Positions 1 through 12,700 of a DNA stretch of 46,480 nt are shown here, one piece after another (position 1 is the stretch's first letter; each line of letters opens with the position of its first letter). Made by a program: the position numbers and the translations under genes. The stretch comes from Dicyema japonicum (lineage: Eukaryota; Dicyemida; Rhombozoa; Dicyemidae). Under the pieces are notes generated by a model. That model saw only the letters and a list, made by a program, of their open reading frames with translations. It did no database searches and was not told where the DNA came from. Location of the stretch: the NCBI GenBank assembly GCA_011109175.1, contig RDEW01000010.1, forward strand, positions 1,384,579 to 1,431,058. The letters run 5' to 3'.

Positions 1-266
1 ACAACTCTAAATGGTTTGTAAGCTGCTGGGTTCCCTTCCATCATCGAACTTTTTGGACTCGATCAGGTGATGGGAGGACACCAGACGAGAAGACAATCTT
101 CCTATTTGTTAAAGCACAATCTCTCGTATGTGATGTTACTTGTGTTGATACCTCATCATGAATACCAAAGCACACTCTCATCATGAATATAATACCCAGT
201 ACAAACTCTGGCTGTCTTGTCGCTTATTTGGCAAAAAATGAGAAAGCTGGCTAAATATTCTGACCA

Positions 267-503
267 TTAGTCAAAACCATCCAGAGGAGTTCTCTTGGAC
301 ATTATGTTTGAAGCGTTGTATCTATCTTTAATTCCACAATTACAATTAGATACAATCGACTGGATTGTATGCGTTTTTATCCTTTTAGACTTTTTAATTC
401 TAAATTGACGAGACAGATTTAAGTGCACACATCTCACAACTTCATTATGTTGCCACATATATGCACTATTCAGCATTCGACTACACCCTCTTTTTAGTAC
501 CAC
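267..503 (-). pseudogene. R2-like LINE remnant, C-terminal post-RT part
   Basis: The minus-strand reading frame carries a stretch resembling the region after the reverse transcriptase in R2-type elements: a Cys (SGC/KRGC-like) followed by a His-Asn-x-Val-Val-Arg-x-x-His pattern (QHNEVVRCVHLNL) and a basic segment. In that family the block sits between the RT and the C-terminal nuclease. It lies downstream, in the same orientation, of an RT N-terminal piece at 1,500-1,870, so both are probably parts of one decayed copy. No intact frame joins them. Recognition is by motif order only. Confidence 0.4.
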
Positions 504-1499
504 AATGACTGAAATTTAACCTCATCTCTTCAAAGAAAAGATTTCGACCTTGGAACATGTAGTATATTGCTTCGGGCTTTGTACTATTATTTTCATTATT
601 TAACCATTCCGTAGACCCATCAATGTCGACATTTGTATCTTGAAAACAATTATTTTAAGATTATCCATGAGATTTTTCTTTTGCCACTCCCTAATCACAT
701 TAACGTTTAAGTTAGAAGAGTTTTCTAGCCTGCACTTGAATGTGGTGAATCTAGCGATCATGGCCATGTGTTTTCTTCACTTTCAAGACCCGCATGATTC
801 CTGCTTTTCTGAGACACAGGTTTAATGTCAATCTACCCGATTTAGTAATTATTCAATCATCGTTTTAAACAAATTTATAGAATTTAGCCTAATATTTCCA
901 AAATTTTTTATTCTTTCTTAAAATTCCCAGCGATTGTTTTCATAACTTCATTTTTCATGGCAAAGACTCCTAAATAATGATAAACCACCAAACCGTCAAA
1001 CATTTTGTATCTTTGACACAGTAAAAATTAGTTGCAGACTTCTCACAATTTCTTTAAGACCAACAACCTAAAAATATTCGTCAATATTCTTCATCGTTTT
1101 AAAATTGTATTTTCATAAACAATAATATTTAAATAATCAATAAAAAGCATACCATATACGAATCATTTTGATTTTTATACACCTTCGGGAATTTTCTGTT
1201 TAGTATTGACTTAATGGGTCTATTATCAAAGTAAAAAGTTGGGAGATAGTGAGTCTCTTTGAAAGATTTCTCTATCCAGTTTGATTATTTATTTTCTTTT
1301 GATTAAGATTCATAATAACACTCTACTTGTTTATTAGACTTTTGATAAACTTTGCAATCAATCTGATAGTCTAGAATCGTCAAGAACCAGGCACAACAAT
1401 TAATGTTTGATGGAGTGGAACGCGTTCACAATTTGTTATTAGAAATAAGATTAAAAACTTTAATATAGTCAGTAAATTTTTATTGACACATTTTGTAAC
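504..1499. other. AT-rich stretch without recognisable gene
   Basis: I see no conserved protein, RNA gene or repeat here. Given matching LINE pieces on both sides in the same orientation, it may be the decayed middle of one R2-like element, but no RT catalytic motif is readable. Confidence 0.3.
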
Positions 1500-1870
1500 A
1501 AGTTTATAATATAGGCATGCATACAATAGGCCGTAAATCATTCGGAGTACAACAATCTTCTATTTTTTGGATAAGGACTCCCGCGTAAAACCAATCTCCC
1601 GTAAACAATTTTGAGAGTTTCGTCACAAAAATGACCGTGAATAAATTCAAATTTCTTAATAAAAAATCCATAGACTCCATCGCAGCCAAAACTTTTCCAA
1701 TTGGGTTCATAATGAATAATACTCATAATAAACTCACTGTGATGTCTACTGAGGACTTCTTTCTCTTCTGCCTCAGTTATACGTTACCCGACAACATTGT
1801 CGGTAACATGACTTTCATCCTTCTTCCATTTATCTTTCCAAAGGACAGGAAACTTTGCAGTTGATATTTT
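1500..1870 (-). pseudogene. R2-like LINE remnant, RT N-terminal part
   Basis: Two overlapping minus-strand frames together show the start of a non-LTR reverse transcriptase: a GCDGVYGFFIKKFEFIH segment (the usual 'G-x-DG-x-x-x-F-x-K' block), then a P-K pair (YPKN) and an LRPIVCMPIL segment matching the 'RPI-C-LP' block of R2-like elements. Upstream on the same strand is a Glu/Lys-rich linker (about 1,730-1,870). The frame switches between the blocks and has stops, so this is a dead copy. Confidence 0.45.
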
Positions 1871-2506
1871 TGTCCTCACAGCCTTCGATAAAATTTCATT
1901 CAGTTGTGTTCAAACAAAAATTATCTCGTCTGGATGATTTTCTTGATTTATAGGTTGAATTTTTTACCTCCATGATTTTGATTTTTTACCAACAAAAGTC
2001 GAGATTCTTTTCCGTTTTCCCTTCTTGGATTTCTTATATTCGAATAAGGACAAAATTTTTAACGTTCTATCCTTCTCTTCTTTGGATTGTTAACTTTTAA
2101 ACTTGCTAAAAGAATAGGTTTTCTTTAAATTTAACAATCCTCTTTTCATTGTTTTTTATGAACCATTTATTATGTCTTTCTTGTCTAAGTCAACTCCCAT
2201 AGCTTTAATGTGGAAGCATTAATAATTTTGACAGAAGAATTGCATTTGTTTGGACTGAATAAAGAATCAATAAAATGTTTTTCAACAAATCTAATAAATA
2301 AAAATTCTAGTGACTTCTAATCTGCATTTTCTCAGATTTTTCTAAAGTTTAATGCATGCTAAGCATGGTCAGCCAACTAAGTTGGTTTTCCTCATTTATC
2401 AGACGATACACAACTCAAAAAGTTATCAAACTCAAAATTTTATTAATGCATTTTTGATCTGTCATGATCATGACTAAACACGTGAGCCAGAGAAACTACC
2501 AACAAC
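1871..2506. other. AT-rich intergenic stretch
   Basis: No gene or structured element recognised. The sequence is AT-rich with short homopolymer runs and has no open frame resembling a known family. Confidence 0.3.
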
Positions 2507-2717
2507 CTAATCTTCCTCCATTTGTTTCAGCCACAAATAAGCTCCCGTAGTCCATTTAGCTCCTTCACTACGAGACTCTTTAATCTTTTGGAAGTACCTG
2601 TCCTAGATCATCGGCAATGTCGAATTCAAAATTGAAAATAATATTAAATAAAGAATAGGAAGATTTATAAACCTTTAAGTCCCGTATTTAATAACTACAA
2701 GCAAATTTATCAACCAT
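2507..2717 (-). CDS. possible small gene or terminal exon, unknown
   Basis: Immediately 3' of the AAGAB-like gene on the same strand, 2,507-2,602 reads as a clean coding-like end (about 30 residues, ending in LWLKQMEED and a stop) preceded by a TAG acceptor. An ATG at 2,717 (MVDKFAC...) could start the gene, but I cannot find a convincing splice joining the two; one possibility is a single intron of about 80 bp, long for this genome. I do not recognise the family. It could also be chance open sequence or an alternative tail of the neighbouring gene. Transcript data would settle it. Confidence 0.22.
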
Positions 2718-2745
2718 CACTATAATTTTTTTTAAATATGATCGT

Positions 2746-3596
2746 TTAAGAATTTGAGTCTTCATCTGCAGATTCGCCGTCATATAAGCCATCAATAGAT
2801 TCAAGAATTTTCATTGTAACCTAAAAATTCACAAATATTAAAAAATAAAAGCAGATAAAAAATACCGTTTCAGCTAGATTTCGTCTCTCTTCAATCCCCA
2901 AACTCATTGCTTTTTCTACAGAATAAGGAAAGCTATTAAATACCTCTTAGTTCACGCAAATCTGTAAATAATAGATCGTCCTTAAGCAAATCATATTCAC
3001 TAGTCGTTTTATTTCGGGTCATTTCCATATTCGGCCATACATGAGCCGAAAGAGCTTCTACAATTCTTGGAATCCCATAACATTCCTGACTAGCTAGAAT
3101 ATAAAATGATTGCAAATACAAGTTTCAGAGGACGGTGGAATCATTTCTATCAATTCTGATTGAGATTTTATGCAGAAACTGTTAATCTCATCAACTTTAG
3201 TAAACAAAATTAAACTTGTCTTTGGTCAAAATTTCCAATTTTTTCTGAACAGCAAAATCAGCTTTATTTCCTGTGAAAGCACGTGTTCATCACAAAACCG
3301 CTTTAATTTTTTGTATGAATCCTAAATTTAAAAAATTGGTTAACAATCGTGTCGAAAAATAAAACAAGTGCTTCTATTTTTTCGGATTCAAAATTTATTC
3401 CCTCAATTTCAGTAATAATTTAATATCACATTTATAATATTTAGTACAATGAGTCCAAATTATCTCTTTCCCATGAAGTGATACATTCCTGCCATTTAAT
3501 AATTCTATTTTAACATCTAAATTTCAAATGATTACCATCAAAATAAAATTCTGATCTTTTAATTCCGAAACTATAAAATAGGCAAATTCCAGACAT
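2746..3596 (-). CDS. AAGAB: AAGAB-like (alpha/gamma-adaptin-binding protein p34)
   Basis: p34 is a cytosolic chaperone that binds alpha- and gamma-adaptin during AP-1/AP-2 clathrin-adaptor assembly. The clearest match is the C-terminal half: a GIPRIVEALSAHVWPNMEM block (family pattern 'G-x-x-RIV-x-AL-x-A-x-VW'), then a short linker and a helical end (ELREKAMSLGIEERRNLAE) followed by an acidic tail, split by introns of 28 and 45 bp. Upstream, KYYKCDIKL and an EALVLFFDT strand match the N-terminal GTPase-like half, and a CIKSQSELIEM strand follows. The ATG at 3,596 is the best start I found. The frame seems to break near 3,411-3,425 and near 3,271-3,300, so the gene either contains sequencing indels or is decaying. 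The family call rests mainly on the C-terminal half. Confidence 0.6.
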
Positions 3597-3659
3597 CACA
3601 AATGTAGTGTTATTCAAATTTTAAATTATTAATTAAAATTTTAATTTATTATATATTAT

Positions 3660-5590
3660 TATTAAGGCACTTTCACGAAAGCCATAATGTGCAACACTCA
3701 AAAAAACAATATTTATAGTTAGTCTTTTCCATCTTCCTCTGTCGAATGCGAGTGATCTCAATTCGTCCAGGTCGTCTCCCGTCTTTAGATTTTTTCTCAC
3801 ACGATTTAAGTCTTTGTTTAAGGCTGTCGGAAGTGTCGATCTAGGTCGTCCGCGGAAGGGTTTTTCGCACTGTCAAAGTAATCTTCCATCGCTTTGTTAG
3901 CGGGTGCGTCCGGGTTCATTCTTAGTACATGCCCAAATAGCCTCCACCGGGCGTCTATCACATCCTTGCTGATGTAAGAACACATACACTTGTTGTAGAT
4001 ACCAGTGGTTGATATTCTACGTGGCCACTCCATTCCGAGTAAGCTTCTTAGTTGCCTTCTATGGAACGAATCCAGTTTCAATAGTTCGTTGAAGGAACTT
4101 TCCCATGTCCCAGCGTTGTACAGTAGGATCGGTTTCACAAACGCGTTGTAAAGCCTGCATCTGATGTCAATTCCAAGTCCTTTGGCCCTTAGCCATCCTT
4201 TCTTCAGTTTAGCCATTGCCGCATTTGCCAGTGTTTTCCTCCTTAGTACATCTTCAGCGTCTCCTAGTAGAGAGCCGAGCTTATTAGTACGTCTCCATCT
4301 TTCATGAGTAATATCGTCTTCTCTTTTGATTTCCGTAATTTCAGTTTTGTTAACATTTACGCTGAGAAACCATTTCTCAAGCTCCGCAGGTGCATTTTCT
4401 AGTAGGTGTTGGAGTGCGGTCACGTCCCGTGATACAAAATCCACATCATCCGCATAAGATGTCTCTTCTATGTCTCCTATATAGCATTTACGGAGGTCGC
4501 GGAGTGCAGATTCAAGGTATATGGTGAATAGTAAAGGGGAGAAGGAATCACCCTAGGGTGTCCCAATCGTTGTTTTGAAACTGCGGGAAGTTGTTCCTTC
4601 TGTCCTCACAGATAGTCTTTTATTCGCAAGTAGTAGTCTGATTATCCTAACCGACGATTCATCCAATATTTGCTCAAGCACATTCATCAGTTTCTGTCTG
4701 TTTATTGAGTCGAAAGCTCTGGAGAGATCTATTCCCAACACGTTCGTTGCGCTCTTGAATCTTTGGTGCGTTGCACAGCGCCATCTGTGGCTCCATACAA
4801 TGTCTGCCGTAGACCTTCCTTCTCGGAACCCACTTTGACTTGCTGGTAGGTTAGATCCGCCACACCCTTTATTCGGCTTAGTGCAATGTTTGCGGTGTAT
4901 TGAATTCAGAAGTATTATCGGGCGGAGATTTTCTACTGGTCCTTTTGATTTGTTCGGTTTTTGTATGGGTATTAATAATCCATTTCCAAGTCCTAGATCG
5001 GTATTAGTTTCAAAGACGTCATTTAGGGTTTTTGCAATTGTGTCGCTAAGTTTTTTTGGCCCATATTTTAGGAGCTCAGTTGCATACATCCTTGAATTGT
5101 CTTTTAGGCATTCCACATCTTTTAATATGGATGTAATAATTTCCCGTGAGTGTTTTCTGTTCATCTTATTGATTTTCCACTTTAGTTCCCTTTGTTGGAT
5201 ATTAAGCTCTTTTTTTACTCTTGTCTGACGTGTTTGCCGCTTTTAGCCGTAGCTCTCTGCAATGCTTTGCTCTATCTAGCACGTTCGGGTGGTGATCCAA
5301 TTTTAGGGCGTGATAATTTCGGACTCCAAGGCATATATTGGCCGACTTGTAGATTGCCTGTTTTGTTTGATCCCACAGAGTTTGTACTGATGATTCCGGT
5401 GCGGTTTTCTCCATAAGAGTCTCGATTTGTTCGTGATATTTAGCTCTACAAGTGGGCTCTAACCACAATTTTTCTGTCTGAAAGTATATATCGGGCCTTT
5501 TTCTCGCCTTCTTCGCGTTTTCAATGTATTTTTTCCCAGTCAGGTGCTTTTTTACACAAAGTTTTGCAATGACGATCCTGTGGTTGCTGT
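3660..5590 (-). mobile_element. LINE family A, 5'-truncated, RT region
   Basis: Minus-strand non-LTR retrotransposon fragment. From 5' to 3' it has a linker rich in charged residues (5,202-5,590), the RT core with NLRPIILLN, QSGFREGRSTAD and GIDLSRAFDSINR blocks, the GTP-QGD block, SYADDVDF at about 4,445-4,470, and a long C-terminal domain ending in a RWRLFGHVLRMN segment and a KRLT helix. The endonuclease is missing, as expected for 5' truncation in target-primed reverse transcription. The Gln of the QGD motif is a TAG stop (4,553-4,555) and a frame change follows, so it is inactive. The 3' end finishes near 3,660 with TATGGCTTTCGTGAAAGTG and a TAATAAT tail. Confidence 0.85.
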
Positions 5591-5593
5591 CGG

Positions 5594-6057
5594 TTGTTGT
5601 TCCCTGGTAGGAACGTGCATCATTTATCAGGTGTTTATCAGATTTTCGGCAGTGTTCTGAAATGCCTCACAGGCTTATGGAAAATCGGAAAGCATTCTGT
5701 TTTGAGCAATGAATATAAACAATTCATCGAATTATGCATCTCTTATGCATGTATTATATGGGGTCCACTGATCTCTTGGACGAATGTCTTGAAGATCGAG
5801 GCTAGCCGGAGAAGAGCCTCCAAATTCACAGAACGCTGGATTCCTGGAGAACTCCAACCACCAATGCCTCTTGAAGCCTCGATAAGAATGAACCACGGAA
5901 CGCGCCGTAGTGACTGCGAAGGTCCAGTCACTCGACCGATACGTCCTTGTGTGAGGACGAGGAGGAGGATCGGGTGAATATGAGGTGTTTGCTAGAGCGT
6001 GCTGGGATCACGTAATTAGTTAGTTTGTGTAACCGTGATCTCTAGTGTTATTATTAT
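5594..6057 (+). mobile_element. LINE family B 3' fragment
   Basis: Plus-strand frame 5,594-5,977 contains the C-terminal part of a jockey-like RT region: ISYACIIWGP followed by a basic RRRASK segment, the common '...EYA-x-x-W-x-P ... x-x-RRA-x-K' block after the RT. The following 3' untranslated segment (about 5,994-6,057) matches the one at about 23,203-23,275: a GGGATCACG core and an ACCGTGATCTCTAG core, then an A/T-rich end. It abuts the 5' end of the oppositely oriented family A element. Endonuclease and RT core are absent. Confidence 0.6.
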
Positions 6058-6736
6058 TCCAGAACAGTTTAAACCGAAAAAAAACAAACTAATTGATCCC
6101 AAAAATTTAATCCAAACTCTCAGTTTGCCTCGATGCTCCATCCTTGATCCTACACAAGCTCGTTGGGGTCAGGTTGTCTCATGATCATGTTGGATAAGAC
6201 CTCCTCGTAATTTCTTCTGATTAGGATCTCCAAGGGTATCAGCATTATGTCCTTTTTGTTCATAGACCACTTCTCTGTCTCTCCAAGCCATTTTTATGTA
6301 GCCACGGAATTAAATTTTAAATTTTAATTTATTAACCAAAAAACACCGCCATAGCCAGAATGAAAAATTCAAGTGATCCCAGCCTCCCTCAGCAGTCTTC
6401 GTGTGCTCGGACTTGAAAGGGTGAACTCCTATTGATGATTGTTGACTAATGGTTTTTTTGGATATAATTTAGGATTATATCTGGCGCCACCAGAGATGGT
6501 AAACCACATGACGCACGCTACCAATTGAAGCTCCATAAAGCCAAAAGGTTAGAGAAGAAACAGAAGAATCAAACAAATAATCTCAAATTCATGTAGCCTC
6601 ATAGCACCACACTAACTTTGGCGCCAACTAGATGAAATTTTTGGTTGGTTTTTTAGCTTCTTAGATAATAATTACATTTTCATTAATATAACAATTATTT
6701 GATACTTATTTATTAATTAATATTACGATAACTAAT
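6058..6736. other. intergenic, no gene recognised
   Basis: No conserved gene seen. Short coding-like stretches exist on the minus strand (about 6,130-6,300) without a recognisable family. Two GGCGCC hexamers lie about 125 bp apart (near 6,483 and 6,622) in very AT-rich DNA; TGGCGCC can be an LTR-element primer-binding site, but no LTR pair is visible. Confidence 0.3.
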
Positions 6737-9700
6737 TTAATCGTCAAGATTAAGTAAAATTGCAGTTCCACGTTTCACCCAGTGGTCATTGGGTTTTTCT
6801 CCACTTTTAATGTCCATAATACATACTCGCATATCGCTACGATCAGAGGTCAGATAAACTGGACATTGATAAATTCCTAAACATCAAAATAATATTTAAC
6901 CTTTGATGTTTTTCTTTTTAAGTTCAATATGTTTAACGTGTATCGACGGCATTGAATATATTAATTGCATAGGAGCAGGCTCGACCAAACAAGCGTTTTT
7001 CATATCCCAACCGCCACCTTGTAGGTACATTCCTTTTATTAATACTCCTTCCTAAAATATGTCTAATAAAAATTACATTAGGAGACCCAGTGACGTCATT
7101 ATCACTTATGGTAAGCACATTAAAATCTGCTATTAGATTATCAAATGACACCTAAATATGTCACCAAATAAGTTACGTTTAGTGATTGAGCGCTCATTTG
7201 TTGGACTGATGTTAAAAAGCTAATTGGACGTATGAATGCAGACAGCCAGAAAATTGTTGGCGGCCTTGAAGTGGTTACCCAATTATTGAAGTGTTGCACG
7301 CGTGCAACAAGATCACGTATCCAAGAAGAAAGCGGCTTTTTGGAAGGATATAACTATCGTGATATAGCAAATTACATTTCCCCATGAAATCGGAACTTTT
7401 CCGTTATGAATTGCTTCAAATATATCTTCTAATTCCACGGTCATCGATTTTAATCCGAAAATTCCTTGCTCAAGTGACTGCAATGTATTATTGATGATAT
7501 TAAGCAACTTATTGTAGCCAATGACCTATTAAATTTCAAAGTCAAACATCACCTGCTGCACCAACACCGACCCCAGAATAAAATTTTCATTTTCGCATAT
7601 TCTTTCGGCAGCCTCGATATCAATAATATTAGGAATTTGTTTGGTTATTATGCTGATACTCTCTAAAACGTTGGTTTCACTCGATTCCCCATAATTTTCT
7701 CGTTTTTTCGAATCAGCTAATAATAGTGTTTCAAATAAATCATTAGTTTGATAAATTTCAGATTGAATTTCACTATTCAAATGCAGTCCAAAGACTTCCG
7801 GATGTTCATTCGTCGGTAAAATGTTAATATACTCAAGGTAAGACTTTAGTGTACTATCCTGCGGGATATAATACGTTGGCAAAGCTGATAATCTATAATA
7901 TATTTAAAACACAAAAAACTTATAATTCGTTTGAGTAAATATATTTTCATTGAAATAATCATTTATATATGTCGATAAAAGAGTTCGATCCAAGTCATCA
8001 GTCACGTGACCTCCGTAAGTTATTCCAGAAATCAAATATCGCAATGCTTCCCATGGAGTATTTGAGTACTCGTCAACATGAACAAGAAGTATTTCATTCG
8101 CAACCTTTGGATTATAAAAATATATTAAAACTTCAAAATCTGCATCGTTGAACTGATAAGGTTCATTCCATCCAACTTTCAAAAATTTCTTACGTCGGCA
8201 ATTACAGAATGAAAAAAACAAAGTGAAAATAACAAAGTTCTATATTTATCCGGCTTAGAACATCGATTAATCTGAGATTCCCTCACAAGATTATATAACC
8301 GTTTCAAATTTGACTTTAGGCCCTAAATATATTGTTAGTTGTCATCACTTTTGGAGATTCAGTAGTCATTTTAATTCCGCTTTGAAGAATTGAAATTGGA
8401 AAACTTGAATGAGATGCACTGCTCAGCCACAATCTAAATTTTGGATGAATTTCAGTTGTTTTAAGTTGACTGATTATCTTATTTAATTCTGGCATCCAAC
8501 TCAAGGATAAATGGCAATTAGCCAGGAAAACCCAATTTCCCTTATATTTAAGCAAATAATAAACTTCATTAACACCTTCTTTAATCATTCTTCTGGCTAT
8601 TGTAGACTGCCCTTGACCTAATGACAAAGCATGAAATTTCTTATTCATGTCATATCTGATTGCGATTTGCAAAAGTGCTTGAGTTGGATCCTATATGTTA
8701 TTTTAACAGTGACTTACAACTCCAGGCGATAATATAAATATCAAAGGAGTATGAGATTGAGACTCTGCAAACACATCCTGCATATTCAAAGGCAACGGTT
8801 CAACATATTTTGATCCAAGATTATTGGTTACAAAAGATGACACACAAATAGGCACGCGATCAGGCCTTATTGAACGTACAATAAGCATTCTTTGTAAATC
8901 ATTGCATGCATTGTCCCATTCGCCTGTTAAAATAAGTTTATAGAATTACCAGGGAGCTGATGGTTTTCTGGTTCAGAGCTCTGGTACCATAGATGCCAAT
9001 CTTTTCCATATTGCTCAAAAGATGACATAATTCCGTGAAAATTTGTAAGCTTGTCTAATTCGGTTATATGATCCCAATAAGATTCGGGAAGCCAATTAGA
9101 ACATGGATTGTCCATTTGTTGCTCTCGATTAATCGTCTATAATTGAAATCAGCATAATTTTACTTCTCCCCCTTTTAAGAAAAAAGAATATTCATCCATA
9201 TTTATTTTCCCGGCTTCTTCCATAATTCTCACACAAATTTGAAAAGAAAATAGTAATTTATGTCTTTCAAATAATCCACGACAAGTGTTTCTTTAAATTA
9301 TGGATACAATAAACTTAAATATAAGATATGTGTGATAATCATTCAAATTTTCAATTCTTTCGTCAAGTTTGGTGCATTTTGACTTTTTTCAATGGAATAG
9401 TTGAACAAATTTATATATGACTCTAGTGAGTATTGATACATGTTATCCACATTTGACAAATTATTTAAAATAAAAAATAATATGGATGCCCTTTTGGCGC
9501 ATGGAAGATATCCCTAATGATTATTTAATAATTTTTGACTTCTCTGAAAGCATCAATTTTTTCTTCTGTCTGTTGTGCAACAGTAAGCTGATTTGTAACA
9601 TCTGATGATATTAATTTGGAGCTATTAAGAGTATCAACAAGATTTTCATCATCTAACAAAGAACCTTCGGTTTCATTCAAAAGTCTATTTAAAGTTAATA

Positions 9701-12700
9701 GTCGTCTATACTTTAAAATTCTGTCTTCTAACTCCTGTAGTTTCTTTTTTCCATTAGCGATGTTCACCACAATTGCATTTTTTTGATCTTCTAACTCGGG
9801 TCTCTCTTTCTTTACAACGATGGCTAACAGTTGAGTTTCTAAGCCTACATGTAAGTTAATATAAATTATGATTAACAACCTTGTTGCTTGACGCCAAAAT
9901 TGACCAATGACATTTTTGATAACAATTCTGGAGAATAACTGGGAGTTGACAACTTTGTAGTGACATAAATAACAAAATTTGGGTCTACCGTTAAGTTTTT
10001 AGTCACTTTAACTTTTGTTATTCCATCTATAATTATAAATGACTGATTAACTTTCATTAAAATATGATTTTGACAAAAGATTATGTAATATTGGGTCGAT
10101 TTTTCCTTCGACGTTTTCAAAAAGTACAGAATACCCAAATATAATAGCACTTTCAATTTCTTTAATGTAATCTTCCGTATACGAGTCAACAATAATGAGC
10201 TTCTAAATGACTATAAATTATTTATTACATTCTCAGCATCCATGGCTCTAATCCAATTGTTTGCTTGCGATTGTGGATCAATTATGATTGAAACTCGGTT
10301 TCCTTTAGTTACAAGGATTGCATTTTCTGCTGAAAAATTTCCACTGGGAAGATTTTGTGATTTCCATTTTCGAACGACCGCCGGGTTTACCATGAAATTG
10401 ACAAAATTGAATTTCTCAGAGCAGTTGATATTGTTTTCCGTTAACTATAACAAGTAAGGGATAAAAATACATGAGGTATCCATTCATCGAATATCAAACT
10501 GTTCCTATAATACGACAAAAATGGCCCTGCATAACACAAAAAGGCTTTGGCAATGACACAGTCTCCTGGAAGATTTTTTATTTTCTCATTTAGCTCCTTT
10601 AAAATTTTCAACCAAATATTTACCGTTACCGTTATTCTCCACCTTTCACTTTCGTTCGCTAGCCCATTGACTAATTTCTCTGCTCTGTTGAGCATAGTTT
10701 CTAATTTTTCTGCTTTTTGCTTAAGCTCTTCTTTCTGCTTTAATTTATCATCATATTGAAATTTCAACTCTGAAATTTTAGTTTCCACCTTTAAAACACC
10801 ATTACTAATAAATTATACTTCTTGAAGTTTAGATTCCGCATCAGCTAATTCTTTTTGTTTAGCTTCTAGTTGAGATTTGGCTAAATCTAAACGTTGCCTC
10901 TTTGGCTCTATGACTCGATAAACCCTTCCATAAACTTCCATGGCGATAACCTAAAATAGTAAATTTGACGAAACAGTAATTACCCACATACACAAAGACT
11001 TTGCAGCAAATGACACACGCCCGACAATTTCAGGTTGAAAATCGGCCATTTGAACATAACCACCAATCTTTTTCAATACTCTATCACTAATATTATCTTT
11101 ATCAAAATTTTTAAGTTGATTTATAAAATTTGAATCGCCTATAATAAATTTGACGAAAAAATACTTAATTGTCGTTTAGCTTCAGCCCACGAGGTGTCAT
11201 TTCCACGTAAAATCATTACCGCCTCTAATACTTTCTCTACAAGTGGCGGAGGTTTTCCGTATGATCTGATTTCAGTAATATCTTTTTTACTCAAAGAATC
11301 AAGGGCCTAAAAAATGTAATCTCAGCCAACTTTAATAGCTTCTTCAAATAACGGTAGTACTTCGTTTAAATCTTTTTGGGCTAAATTAGCCATATGTTGA
11401 CATTTCTTTTCGTCTTCTTGTATTTTTTCGCTCTTAGATGACACAAGCTGTTATTATTCGATCAAGCGCTAACCTTTTGCTGTTCATCGGCTTCCCTTCT
11501 TTGCTGAACAATAACAAGCAAATATTCGTCACACTGTTTCTGAAATATTGCGACGTTTTCTCTCGCTTCTTCCAATTCTTTCGACATTATAGAAACTTTT
11601 TCTCTAGTTTCATCTATTTTAAGAAGTCCGTTGTTTAATTTAGCGGCTTCAAGATTCAATTCTGTCAATTTTTCATGAAATAATCTTAAAAGTAATTTAA
11701 TGGTTATTAACGAATTAAAGCCGTTGATCAATTCCAAATAAATAGAAGGAGAATAATTTATTTTTTGTTTTTCATTGGACATCATCTTAGCGCATTTTTT
11801 AACAGTCAAATGGATAAATGGGAATACACTTGAAATAGTGTTACGAATTTTCTTAAAAATATTATCATTAAAATTTACATCGAAATTACTAGCTGAACAG
11901 TCGATGTACTTTTCTGCAATTTCCTTCAACGCCTCTTCAGGCCAGTCCTTAAAGTATTTTATGGTGCAGCAATTTACTATACTTGGATACATACGTAGCC
12001 GTTGTCTAAAAATAATAAATTGTTAAGCTACCTAAATAAACTATCTAAAGGATTTAGACAAATTATAAGATGCAAATTATTTTGTGCTCTTTTCAGGAAC
12101 AGCTTATATGCATTTTGAATTGTATTTTCTTTTCCACTCGAAATTAATGCATCGTCCAGTAAAGTTCGAATCTTAAATATCACAGATAAATCAAAACTTC
12201 GTCAAGTTCTTCAGATTTATATAGATTTGGTATGCTTCCAGTATTTAGGAGATTGTTAATGTCTTCTAAAAACGTCTCTTCCATAATTTCTGTATCTGAC
12301 AAAATAAAGACTGTAGGTTTGTTATCTATTCCAATCAGACTCATCAGATTTTTTAATTCTAAAATATCAAACGTACAATTACCATCATGAAATTCTTTTT
12401 TCTTCAATGTTACCTCCGAATCAAGTTCAAAAATGTTATAATTACAAATGTGAGAGGCTAACCGAGATAAACTCTTGCGTCCAGATCCCCCAGAACCAAT
12501 TAGCAAACAATGACCACGAATTTGTTTTAAAATCCTAGTAATTCCCGACACTGAAAATTATTTCAAAATAAAGTTTATTACCATGTTCTACTGCATCGTA
12601 AAACATCACTAAATCTTGCTTAAAAACATTCGGTTTTGAATTATAAGCATCGAGATGGTTGTATAAATTTTGTTTGAGAGTATCAAAATTTTTTATATCC

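Noticed and set aside
8186-8212. A 17-nt intron in dynein
   Set aside because: Removing 17 nt fits the phase but deletes residues matching the conserved stretch before KFLKVGWN; a one-base deletion explains the sequence better.
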